64,000 nucleotides of DNA from Lolium rigidum (lineage: Eukaryota > Streptophyta > Magnoliopsida > Poales > Poaceae): the NCBI RefSeq assembly GCF_022539505.1, contig NC_061510.1:401618249-401682248 (forward strand), written 5' to 3'. Of the stretch, positions 55,071 to 64,000 are shown in pieces. The position numbers and the translations under genes are program-made. How positions within the stretch are numbered: position 1 is the first letter of the stretch; each line of letters opens with the position of its first letter. The notes beneath the pieces were generated by a model. It had not been told where the DNA came from, ran no database searches, and saw only the letters and a program-made list of their open reading frames with translations.

Positions 55071-56936
55071 TGTTGATGCTTCTTCACTTGATAATACTTG
55101 ATGCTAGCTCTTTTTCTGTGACTAGCTGAAAGGCGTTAAAGAAAAGCACTCTTGGGAGATAACCCATGTTTTATTTCTGTAATTTTTATTTTGTTGATTC
55201 TTGTAAATTATTACCTCTGTAATAACCTCTCCTTATCTTTTTTACTTCGTTTTTGTGCCAAGAATAGCCTCTAATAGGAAGAAAGTAAGATTTGGGGAAG
55301 TTGCTGCCCCGAAAACAGATTTTGTATTGTCACCATAAAAAATTGTATAAACAGCCAAAGCGGAATTTTGAGCTGCAAATTTTTGTGCATATTTCACAGG
55401 TTATTTTCTATCTTTATTTAGTTTACCACTTTTCGAGATGAGCAACAGAAGATTTTCGAAAAATTGATCTTTACCTGTTGTTCTGTTTTGACAGATTTCT
55501 GCCACTATTTGCATTTGCCTCTTAATCTCTTTATTTTTGAGTTCTTTTGATCAATGAGATTTTTGAAGAGTTGATACAGTAGATAATGCTTTAATAGATG
55601 TTTTATATATGTTAGAACTGAACCCAAGTGGATTTGTTTATTTTGATTGAACTAATGTTGCTAACAAAGAATTATGTGAAGTTTTGCATGAAGGAAGTTT
55701 TCTTGTGTAGGGAGAGAAGAATGATGTGATGAGATGAAGTATGGACAAAAGCTCAAGCTTGGCGATGCCCCTGCACCCCAAGAAATATTCTAGAGGTACA
55801 AGCGTCAAAGTTTGGGGATGCCCATGCATCCGCTCTTCACCAACAAAGCAATATGTCATCTCTCTATGTGCTATATTTTTATTGCTTCATACGCTATGTA
55901 TTGTTCTTGAAGCGTCTTTATATTTTTTTATAGTTGTATTTTGTTTTTTTGCTGTAGCATATGGTTGGATCCCGACATATTTTTTTGGAGAGAGACATGC
56001 TCCGTTTTAATTGCATAGAACGATCTAGTTTTCGCTCTTATTGTTCTGCGAGTGTTCTAGTTTTCTAGTACTGCGTTTAGTTCTTGATTTTCGATTCTAA
56101 TTTTGTTCAGAGGTTGTTAGTATTCTTCATTTATGTATGATTAGCTCTCTAGTCCAACTCTGAGAGTTATTTCAAATAAGTTGATTGGTGTTGGAGACGA
56201 GTAAAATGTTTCATGTCTATGGTGATGCAAAAGGAAGCTTGTCTAGACTGTGGCATAGACTTTGGCATGTCATCTTGGATGTTATTCTTGTCATATGCTT
56301 AGTATTTAGTGTTGTAGCATGACTTGTCTCAAATAGCTGAGAGTGCATAATGTGTCATTGAAAAAATCATGTGTTGTTTCCATCATAAAAGCATAATATT
56401 GTGGTATTCTTCTTTGATGCTTTATGGGGTTGACTTGGCACATGTTATACCATGTTATGACTATAACCAGTCAACTAAAGCCTCCATGATCATTTAGTTT
56501 TTGACTTGTCATATCACTTTATGCTTTGATTGATAATGTTTTGCCGCTATGCATGATTATGGCTATTATTGCTCTCTTAGTTGGTCGCTCCCAGTCTTTT
56601 GCTAGTCTCCGCCTGTTCTGAGTATGAGCTCTACTCGTGCATCCAACCACCAATAACCAAAGTTTGCCAATTTTGTTCACCATAGGTACCTACCAGCATT
56701 ATTGTTATTTCAAGTATATTCATCATGTTTTTTATTTATCTTCCAAATTAAATTTTGGCATGAAAAAATTAGTCACTAAAGCTCTCACGAACTTGATGGC
56801 ACATTTACTTTCTTCCACTTAATAAACTTGATCATTGTGACTATCTTATGAAGTTTATATGTTTGCAAATTGCAAGTTGGGAGTTAGCATAACCATGCTT
56901 TCATGGGGAACGCTTTCAACATTGCACTTATTCATA
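55071..56936 (+). other. Non-coding 3' half of the Gypsy-like element, first part
   Basis: No pol domains. It contains the motif pair AAGCTTGGCGATGC (55755-55768) and AAGTTTGGGGATGC (55808-55821), followed by a hairpin GGATGC-CCAT-GCATCC (55816-55831). AACCCATGTTTTATTT near 55161 resembles the region after the ORF in the other LTR elements (43490). Confidence 0.7.
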
Positions 56937-58501
56937 TCTATTATATACTAAAAGCAAAATAAGATGAATGTTTTTCGAGGCATTAGGTTGATCCACATCA
57001 TTAGAAATATATTAATCCTTGGATCTAAAATTTACGGCTACGATTTAACAAAAAGTACCGTAACATAATTCTATTGCGAACGTAAACTTACCATAGCGTA
57101 TTGTCACGTATCAGATTTCACTGGGAAAAATCCTTTCTATTTATATTGTACAGATTCCAACTTACGATCTGGTGTTAGCATGTCCTGGAAATATCCCACA
57201 TATTAGTTTTTTGTTGGAACAAGTCTATCCTATTTATATTGTACAGAATCCAAACTTCCATACAGGTTAGCATGTTAGCATGTCCCGTACGTAAATATCT
57301 CTCTCCTTAATCTTAGCATGCCCTGGTCGTACAGAATCCAAACTCCCATACAATATTAGCATGTTATGTACATAACTATCTCTCTCCTTAATCCCTCTCT
57401 CCCGGTAAATCAGTTCAATACAAAAATATTTACCAACGCCTTATGTACATGAGCTCCTATCGCAGAAAATTGTACCGATTGTTATTTTTAGAAAACTCTG
57501 ACCGATCGATCCATTATAACTTATAACTTATATATAATTTTAACTAAAAATCAGCGGCCAGTTGGACAAATACACAACTATTTGCGAGAAATATACTGCA
57601 AGCCAAATAGTCATAAAAAATCTGTATTATACAGTCGTACGTGCGAGAAATATACTACAAGTCAATTGGTAAAAAAAAACTAGAAACCTGATCGATACGA
57701 TATAAATTTAAATAGCACTCGCTCCAGATGCACATGTGCCAAATACATAGCTATTTGCGAGAAATATACCGCAATCCAATCGGCCATAAAAAAATAACCT
57801 ACAAAATATAGACATATGCACAAGAAATATAGTGCAAGACAATCGGTCAAAAACCTCCAAAGCTGATCATACGAGTCCCTCTGCTTGGAAATAAGTGTCG
57901 CGGTTTTATGTAGATTTGTATATATATACATATAGATAGATACATTTTAGTATGGTGATAAATATGAATTTAGAAAAATCTATGACACTTATTTCCGAAT
58001 GGAGGAAGTAGGACTCTAAGATCGGTTGTGGGTAAACTGTACGAGACACGATGGTTGGAAGATTTGCGAGATGGATTATATATTCAAATAGGCGGATAGG
58101 CTAGCTCCTTCCTAGACATGCATAACCTCTAAAGTTCCACACTAACATAATAAAATAACACTGTTACAAACTCCTAAAAGTATAATTATCTATATTAAAC
58201 ATTTGGTATGTATGGTCTGATAATTTAAAAGTGATTATACTTATAGAAATATAAAAAAATTACAAAATTAAAAAATCTCGCATTTAGAAACATAATATTG
58301 CTTTGTAAGACTTAAATATTTAGACATGCACATTTAAAAAAATGGTGGTTGTAAAATGGATTATTTCTGTAACATAATGTGAATGCCCATGGATCTATAA
58401 GTGTAGTTCTCGGTCAATTTCGACATACAATTGACAGCGCCCATCTCTCCAGTGATACTAAAGTTGATGCCCCCTCGCATCTGCGAGGGCCCTCGTGCTA
58501 G
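56937..58501 (+). mobile_element. Helitron, non-autonomous, 1565 bp
   Basis: The 5' end TCTATTATATACTAAAAGC (56937) is the standard Triticeae Helitron start, preceded by A (56936). The 3' end is a hairpin CCCTCGCA-TC-TGCGAGGG (58472-58489), eight bases, then CTAG (58498-58501), followed by T. Insertion is between A and T with no duplication, as expected. There is no Rep/helicase. A Stowaway MITE lies inside. Confidence 0.9.
57872..58008. mobile_element. Stowaway-type MITE (Tc1/Mariner), nested in the Helitron
   Basis: The left end holds GTCCCTCTGCTTGGAAATAA followed by GTGTCG. The right end read inward is CTTCCTCCATTCGGAAATAA followed by GTGTCA. These are forms of the common CTCCCTCCGTTCCGAAATA Stowaway terminus. 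TA flanks both sides (57870-57871, 58009-58010). Confidence 0.8.
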
Positions 58502-59578
58502 TTTAGTTAATGTCATGTTGTTTTGTTTATGGATGCCTAGCGGTGCGAAATAAAATAGAAACTTGTAAGTCCATGGAGTTTTTATATGAGTTAGAGAAAC
58601 ACCTGGGCCGCTAATCTAAGCCACACATCATTCATGGGGGAAATTTACAGCGAACCATAGTGAGCTTTCTATGAAACATTTTCAATAAAAAGTTATACCC
58701 ATAGTAAATAGAAAATTGCTGAGATGCTCATTGTCTGTTTGTCATGTCATTTTGGCATGGGATTGCTCCTACAAGAGTACTTCCATATCATCGGGCAAGA
58801 GGTACCCCGTTGGTGGTTCTCGATGATACATGTATACTTACAATGGCAAGAATTTATTTGAGACCTAAGTTGAGTAGCATGAGATTTAAGTACTCGTATT
58901 CAAGGGGCATGAGATTTTCAACTTGTGATTTGTCAATCATATAGCTCATATTTTTCATCACATTAACTTTAACCAGTAAAGATGCTTATGATAGGGGCAA
59001 TGAGAGCTCAAGGCTAATGAGTACCATACTTTTTGGATGATTTATAAAATTTGTTTATCTTGCTTACTCTGCAAAGAGTATCTCTTTTACTTTTATGTTG
59101 AGTCTTCACCTTCTACTTTATGCACAAATTAAGAGAGCATAGTTGTCATTCTTAGTATAATGTGCATAGTCCCAAAATTATTATTGATTGATTTATGGTT
59201 ATGCTATTGCTTGTTCTCAAATTACTTGTATCTAGTCACCCTTTGAACTTTAAAGGTGTCCTAGAATTTATGTTTTGCTACTTCATAAAGGACATGTTGA
59301 GTCTGACTTTGCTATGTTTTCTCTATGCTCATAAAAAACAGTTGCTTTCAATGCACTATTATTCATGATCCTTTGTTTGAGTTCCTTCTCATGTTATAAC
59401 ATAGTTGCTAAGTTCTATTAAATTATATCTATCATGCCTATGTTTAGAGTACTTTGATCCCAGCTTACAATGCTTTACAATGCTTCATCAAGATTGTGTT
59501 GGCTTCATGTCACCTAAAAAATTATTTTGTTATCACTTACCTACTCGAGGACGAGCATGAGTTAAGCTTGGGGATGCT
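58502..59578 (+). other. Non-coding 3' half of the Gypsy-like element, last part
   Basis: AT-rich, no coding domain. It ends with the polypurine tract AAGCTTGGGGATGC at 59564-59577. Confidence 0.75.
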
Positions 59579-61142
59579 TGATACGTCTCAAACGTATCTA
59601 TAATTTTTGATGGTTCATGCTTGTTTTACACCAATTTATATATGTTTTGCTCATGACTCGTTGCACTTTTATACATTTTCCGGCACTGACCTATTAACAA
59701 GATGCCACAATGCCAGTTCCATGTTTTCTGCTGTTTTGTATTTCAGAAAAGTTGTACAGGAAATATTCTCGGAATTGGACGAAACAAAAGCCTAAGTCAA
59801 TATTTTACCGTAACGAAGACGAAGTCCGAGGCGGGGGGGGGGTCGAAGAAAGGCAACAGGGCGGCCAGACCACACCTAGGCGTGGCCTGGCCCTGGCCTG
59901 CGCCTAGGGGTGGTGTGGGCCCCCTGGCCTCTACCGACATCGCCCCTCCGCCTATTTAATCATGATCTCCGGAAAACCCTGAACACCCGAGTCTCCATCC
60001 ACGAAAAGTTCCGTCGCAGCCGCCATTGCAGACTCCTACCCGGGAGGGTTCAGAAGCTCTTCCCGGCACCCTGCCGGAGGGGGAAATAATAGCCGAAGGC
60101 ATCTACATCGCCATGCCAGCCTCCGAAATGATGCGTGAGTAGTTCATCTATGGACTATGGGTCCATAGCAGTAGATAGATGGTTGTCCACTCCAATTTGT
60201 GCCTCATGTTTAGATCTTGTGAGCTGCCCTACATGATCAAGATCATCCTTATGTAATGCTACATGTTGTGTTTGATGGGATCCGATGAATATTGAATATT
60301 GTGTTGAGCTCGATTATATATTCTTGTCATATGTTATTTGTGATCTTGCATGCTCTTCGTTGCTAGTAGATACTCTGGCCAAGTAGATGCTTGTGACTCC
60401 AAGAGGGGGTATTTATGCTCGATAGTAGGTTCATGCCTCTAGTTTTCTGGAAGAGTGACAATAATTTCTAAGATTGTAGATGTGTTGTTGCTACTAGGGA
60501 GAAAACAACAATGTTTTATCCAAGGGTAATTATATTATTTACTTTACACACATTGCTTAACGCGATAATCTGTTGCTTGCAACTTAATACTGGAAGGGGT
60601 TCAGATGATAACCGGAAGGTGGATTATTAGTCATAGACGCAGTTGGAGTACGGTCTATGTATTATGTTGTAATGCCCAAATGAATCTCATAGTAATCATC
60701 TTGTCATGTATGGTCGGTATTCTATCAATTGCCCAGCTATAATTTGTTCACCCAACATGTTATTTATCTTTATGGAGAGACACCTCTAATGAATTGTGGA
60801 CCCCGGTCATTTCCTTTACACTGATAAATTCATCTACCGCAATCCTATTCTGTTTACTTTTCGCAAGCTCTATTCTCTTTAATTACTACAAACATCTCCT
60901 TCCACTCGTTACGTTTAATTCTTTGTGTTCGGCAAAATCGGTGAGATTGACAATCTCACTGTAAGTTGGGGCAAAATATTTTGGTTGTGTTTTGTGCAGG
61001 TTCCACGTTGTTGCTGATACAGGCAGTGCGCCCTACCAATAGTCAGCTAGCAACACCTTTAGAAGTCACACCTTTCTCCTACTAGTTGATTAAACCTTGG
61101 TTTCCTACTGAGGGAAAACTTGTTGATGTGCTCATCATACCT
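59579..61142 (+). repeat. 3' LTR, interrupted at 61142
   Basis: It starts TGATACGTCTCAAACGTATC and parallels the 5' LTR to GTGCTCATCATACCT, where the 5' copy continues TCCTCTTGGGG but this copy changes to the CACTA terminus. The missing part is about 40-50 bp. Confidence 0.9.
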
Positions 61143-61165
61143 CACTACTAAGAAAAAGCTATTCA

Positions 61166-61622
61166 GTGGCGCACCACTATTCCCCATCAGTGGCGCACTG
61201 CTGGTGCGCCACTACTATCACGCCACTGCTAAGTTTTAGTAGTGGCGCACTACTGGTGCGCCACAACTACCCTAAGTAACAGTGGCGCACTGCGCCGTCG
61301 CCATTGAAATGTCTGGCGATGCGCCACTATTACTCCAAATGGGTGCGCCACTGTTGTTGAGCAGCAGTGCGCCACTACTCTCAGTTGTTGGTGCGCCACT
61401 ACTACCTCCTGGGGTGCGCCACTGTTACCTCGAGCTGGTGCGCTATTGATGGTTGTCGAGGTGCGCCACTGTTGTATCTCAGACGTGCGCCATTGTTAGT
61501 AGCTTCGGTGCGCCACTGCTACTTTCGAAGGGGATCACCGAGTAGTGCGCCACAGGTCCCAGACTAGTGCGCCACTGATACTTAGTGGTCGTGCGCCACT
61601 GAGGGTCCACCAGTGTGCCACT
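61166..61622. repeat. Subterminal repeats of CACTA element 2
   Basis: More than 20 copies of GTGGCGCAC or GTGCGCCAC, mostly in the form GTGCGCCACT, spaced 15-35 bp. The core is the same as in CACTA element 1, so the two belong to related families. Confidence 0.92.
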
Positions 61623-61849
61623 GCTAGTTTTTCGTTTTTATTTTTTGCATTTCTGGCTGGTAGTTGTACAGGTTGTATAGAACAATATAACAGCACAAAT
61701 ACAGCACAAATACACATATAAACAACATCACAGTATATCAATACATAGTTCTTCACATTAGCCTCCATGATTCACAAGATTTCGAATATTAGACGAGTTA
61801 CGGGGTTACAAAGTCGCAAATGAGCTAGTGGTTACACAAGATCGATCAT

Positions 61850-62101
61850 CTAAAGTACAATCACATAGAAGAGAGCTAGAGTCACTAATAGCATCATCCC
61901 GATGATAGTGGTCTTCATCCGGTTCCTCCTCCGCTCCCTCCTCTCTCCCGCCAAATAGCGTGCGTATCTATCTTCGGCCTCCGCTCTAGTGGTGTACCCT
62001 TTGTAGCTATTACCGCTAAAACGGTGAACCTGTCTCCGACACTCCTCCCAGTCGTTGTAGACTCCGGGAACCTTGCCCTTGTACACGACATACCACGTCA
62101 T
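61850..62101 (-). CDS. Small protein: RNase H1 N-terminal (hybrid-binding, viroplasmin-type) domain plus C-terminal membrane helix, 83 aa
   Basis: The start at 62101 follows a TGTGCAG acceptor on the minus strand, as in the homologue at 49058. Residues 3-44 carry the HBD pattern WYVVYKGKVPGVYNDWEECR, then RQVHRFSGNSYKGYTTRAEA. An Arg-rich linker (GERRERRRNR, residues 52-61) leads to one membrane helix (TTIIGMMLLVTLALFYVIVL, 64-83) that ends the protein. It aligns without gaps with the element 1 protein over the first 50 residues, with mostly conservative changes, and the linker is five residues longer. There are no stops or frameshifts. The ATG context and the position between the ULP1-like ORF and the subterminal repeats are the same in both elements. 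The role is unknown; binding of RNA:DNA hybrids or dsRNA at a membrane is a guess from the domain. Confidence 0.78.
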   Translation of the reverse strand: MTWYVVYKGKVPGVYNDWEECRRQVHRFSGNSYKGYTTRAEAEDRYARYLAGERRERRRNRMKTTIIGMMLLVTLALFYVIVL

Positions 62102-62211
62102 ATCTGCACATATATGAACAAGCCAAAGAAACATTAGTGCACGCTCATAGATATTTGCAATGAATAAGAGCAAACTCAAAAACGATCCAAGTAGTATGAA
62201 CTAAAAGGCAT

Positions 62212-63513
62212 GCCTCATACATTGTTGGTCGGAACAAATATTAACATTTAGGGAAGGGGTAAGTGAAACCAAGTAGGATGCACAAGAGATTGATACTTGT
62301 GTCATTGCACCAGGTTCACTGACCCCTCCCCCAAGTGTATAGGTGACCAAACATTCTAATCATCGGCATTTTGAGATACTAAAGCAAATGGAATGACAAG
62401 GGCCTCATACATTGTTGGTCCAAACAAATATTAACATTTAGGGAAAGAGTTAGTGAGACCAAGTAGGATGCACAAGAGATTGATATTTGTGTCATCGCAC
62501 CGAGCTCACTAACGCCTCCCCCAAGTGTAGTGACCACAAAATTTAATCATCGGCCAATGCAATTAAGAAGTGCCAACTCAAATAAGAAACAAGTAGCTAG
62601 TATGAACTAAATGGAATGCCTCATACATTGTTGGTCGAAACAAATATGAACATCCCGGGATGGCGTTAGTGAGGCCAAGTAGGATGCACAAGAGATTGAT
62701 ATTTGTGCCATCACACCAGGCTCACTAGCGACACCCCGGAGTGTACAGTTGACCGAACATTCTAATCATCGGCACTAAAATGGAAGAAAGCATATGCCTC
62801 ATACATTGTTGGTCGGAACAAATATTAACATTTAGGGAAGGGGTCAGCGAAACCAAGAAGGATGCACAAGAGATTGATACTTGTGTCATCGCACCAGGTT
62901 CATCGACCCCTCCCCCAAGTGTATAGGTGACCAAACATTCTAATCATCGGCATTTTGAGATACCAAAGCAAATGGAATGACAAGGGCCTCATACATTGTT
63001 GGTCGAAACAAATATGAACATCTCGGGATGGCGTTAGTGAGGCCGGTAGGATGCACAAGAGATTGATATTTGTGCCATCACACCGAGCTCACTAGCGACA
63101 CCCCGGAGTGTACAGTTGACCGAACATTCTAATCAGCGGCACTAAAATGGAAGAAAGAGCATATGCCTCATACATTGTTGGTCAAAACAAATATTAACAT
63201 TGCGTGAAGGAGTCAGCGAGACCAGGTAGGATGCACAAGAGATTGATATTTGTGTCATCACACCAGGCTCACTGATGCCTTCACGGAGTGTATAGGTGAC
63301 CAACCATTCTAATCATCGGCATTCTGAAAAACCAAAGCAAATGGAATGACGAGGGCCTCATACATTGTTGGTCAAAACAAATTTTAACATTCAGGGATGG
63401 AGTAAGCGAGGCCGGGTAGGATGCACAAGACATGGATATTTGTGCCATCACACCAGGCTCGCTTGCTCCACCCCGAGTGTACAAGTGACCAACCATTCTA
63501 ATCATCGGCATAT
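62212..63513. repeat. Tandem array of seven hairpin units, 178-216 bp period
   Basis: Units begin with GCCTCATACATTGTTGGTC at 62212, 62402, 62618, 62796, 62986, 63165 and 63355. In each, TTGGTC pairs with GACCAA-type sequence about 120 bp on, AGGGAAGGGGTAAGTGAAACC-like arms pair with GGTTCACTGACCCC-like arms, and GATGCACAAG pairs with CTTGTGTCAT around a small loop AGATTGATA. Arm sequence varies between units, but pairing is kept. The array lies between the ULP1-like ORF and the HBD-membrane ORF. CACTA element 1 has no such array. Confidence 0.9.
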
Positions 63514-63684
63514 GCAAACAAAATTAAGGACCAAATCAAGTGCGGAAAACGACAGAGCCATATATATAAGTTCACAAACATACCCGAACTAGTAATTAAA
63601 CAGACATGCAAGTAAAGTGCTGGATAAAGTTTATTACAACACAAGCTCGTCTTTAGTTCACAACTACATAACTAGGCTCGCACA

Positions 63685-64000
63685 TCAAGACTTTCTCGGA
63701 GCGTGGATAAAACCGCCGCCTTTCTTCAAGCACATCCATGAGCGGTAGTCGTCACCCTGCATTTGGAGCATTGTGTCTATGTCATTGTTTGACGGCTGAT
63801 AGCCGGCGTAGAACTCCCCCGCGCTTCTAACGACATCTTGATGGATGATTTCACAAAACTCTACTTGGATGCGGAAGAAGTCTTGCTTGATGCCGTCGTC
63901 AGGGACCCGCGACAATTTGTTGGCCCGGTCTCCGAGATGCTCGGGTAGCGTAAGTTGCTTCGCTGGTCCCGTATGAACTTATCCATGTGATAGAGGGCGT
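63685..64000 (-). pseudogene. C-terminal part of the ULP1-like ORF of CACTA element 2, partial
   Basis: Read on the minus strand from the window edge: ALYHMDKFIRDQ (the helix after the Cys box in this family), then a one-base shift near 63955, then QLTLPEHLGDRANKLSRVPD, DGIKQDFFRIQVEFCEIIHQ and DVVRSAGEFYAGYQPSNNDI, with the stop at 63685-63687. The tail matches DDDLREDFHRIQVKLSEIIL in CACTA element 1. The Cys box itself is beyond the window. The apparent frameshift could be real or a sequence error. Confidence 0.65.

Larger units (their letters stand above)
51313..61142 (+). mobile_element. Gypsy-like LTR retroelement with gag and protease only
   Basis: 5' LTR 51313-52917, gag and protease ORFs 53101-55070, polypurine tract 59564-59577, 3' LTR from 59579 cut at 61142 by CACTA element 2. 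Between protease and polypurine tract there is no reverse transcriptase, RNase H or integrase, so it is a non-autonomous gag-pro type, known in Triticeae. A Helitron and a MITE are nested inside (56937-58501). The rest of the 3' LTR should lie beyond the window. Confidence 0.88.
61143..64000 (-). mobile_element. CACTA element 2, 3' end, runs beyond the window
   Basis: TIR CACTACTAAGAAAAAGC at 61143-61159, with left flank CCT (61140-61142) as probable TSD. GTGGCGCAC subterminal repeats, a HBD-membrane ORF on the minus strand, a hairpin array and a ULP1-like ORF tail follow, the same order (read from the TIR) as in CACTA element 1. The element is inserted in the 3' LTR of the Gypsy-like element, so it is younger than that insertion. 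Confidence 0.88.

Noticed and set aside
61166..61622. CRISPR-like regular spacing of GTGCGCCAC repeats
   Set aside because: The repeats are 9-10 bp, in both orientations, next to a CACTA terminus in plant DNA; they are subterminal transposase sites.

Overview
This window is plant nuclear DNA, almost certainly from a Triticeae grass (wheat, Aegilops or barley group). The evidence is one intact grass-type ICE1/SCREAM-like bHLH gene with plant introns, surrounded by dense nested transposons of types typical of Triticeae: non-autonomous LTR retroelements, CACTA elements with GTGGCGCAC subterminal repeats, PIF/Harbinger-like elements, LINEs, a SINE, a Helitron and a Stowaway MITE. A run of exactly 100 N (24002-24101) marks a scaffold join. 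Species and element family names cannot be fixed without a search, so I mostly avoid them.

Layout. 1-1029: a probable reversed LTR-element fragment. 1.1-8.1 kb: gene fragments inside or beside Harbinger-like DNA elements; two elements sit back to back (5531-7034 and 7038-8108) sharing a TAA target site, and the second carries a TATA box and a broken B3-domain reading frame. 9.2-12.7 kb: the ICE1-like gene on the minus strand, four exons and 539 aa, the only clearly functional host gene. 12.9-13.6 kb: the left end of another Harbinger-like element with a TATA box and a broken AP2/ERF domain. 14668-16246: a deleted CACTA element (TSD CAT) that still holds ULP1-protease exon pieces. 17.4-20.1 kb: a 5'-truncated LINE with frameshifts. 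20.1-23.6 kb: more gene fragments, including a Myb/SANT-like pseudogene.

After the gap come the 3' part of an LTR element (24102 to about 27575), a reversed LINE tail cut by a MULE (28919-31033, TSD TAAGGGATT), and a reversed, truncated copy of a non-autonomous LTR element (31206-35276). From about 37.9 to 49.8 kb lies a CACTA element, split inside an exon by a complete 6.74-kb LTR element (40833-47572, TSD CCAGC). A SINE follows (50190-50495, TSD TTATGTATCAT). Then comes a gag-protease-only Gypsy-like element (51313-61142) that contains a Helitron (56937-58501), which itself contains a Stowaway MITE. A second CACTA element (61143 to beyond the window end) is inserted in the Gypsy element's 3' LTR.

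The most novel material is in the two large CACTA elements. Each carries a ULP1-like reading frame, and the one whose active-site box is visible lacks the catalytic Cys. Downstream of it each carries a small protein with an RNase H1 N-terminal (RNA:DNA hybrid-binding, viroplasmin-type) domain followed by a basic linker and one C-terminal membrane helix. The second CACTA also carries seven tandem units of about 190 bp; each folds into a long hairpin whose arms show compensatory changes between units. The LTR elements share a repeated AAGCTTGGGGATGC motif (also their polypurine tract) next to a GGGGATGCC hairpin, and an unrecognised conserved ORF.
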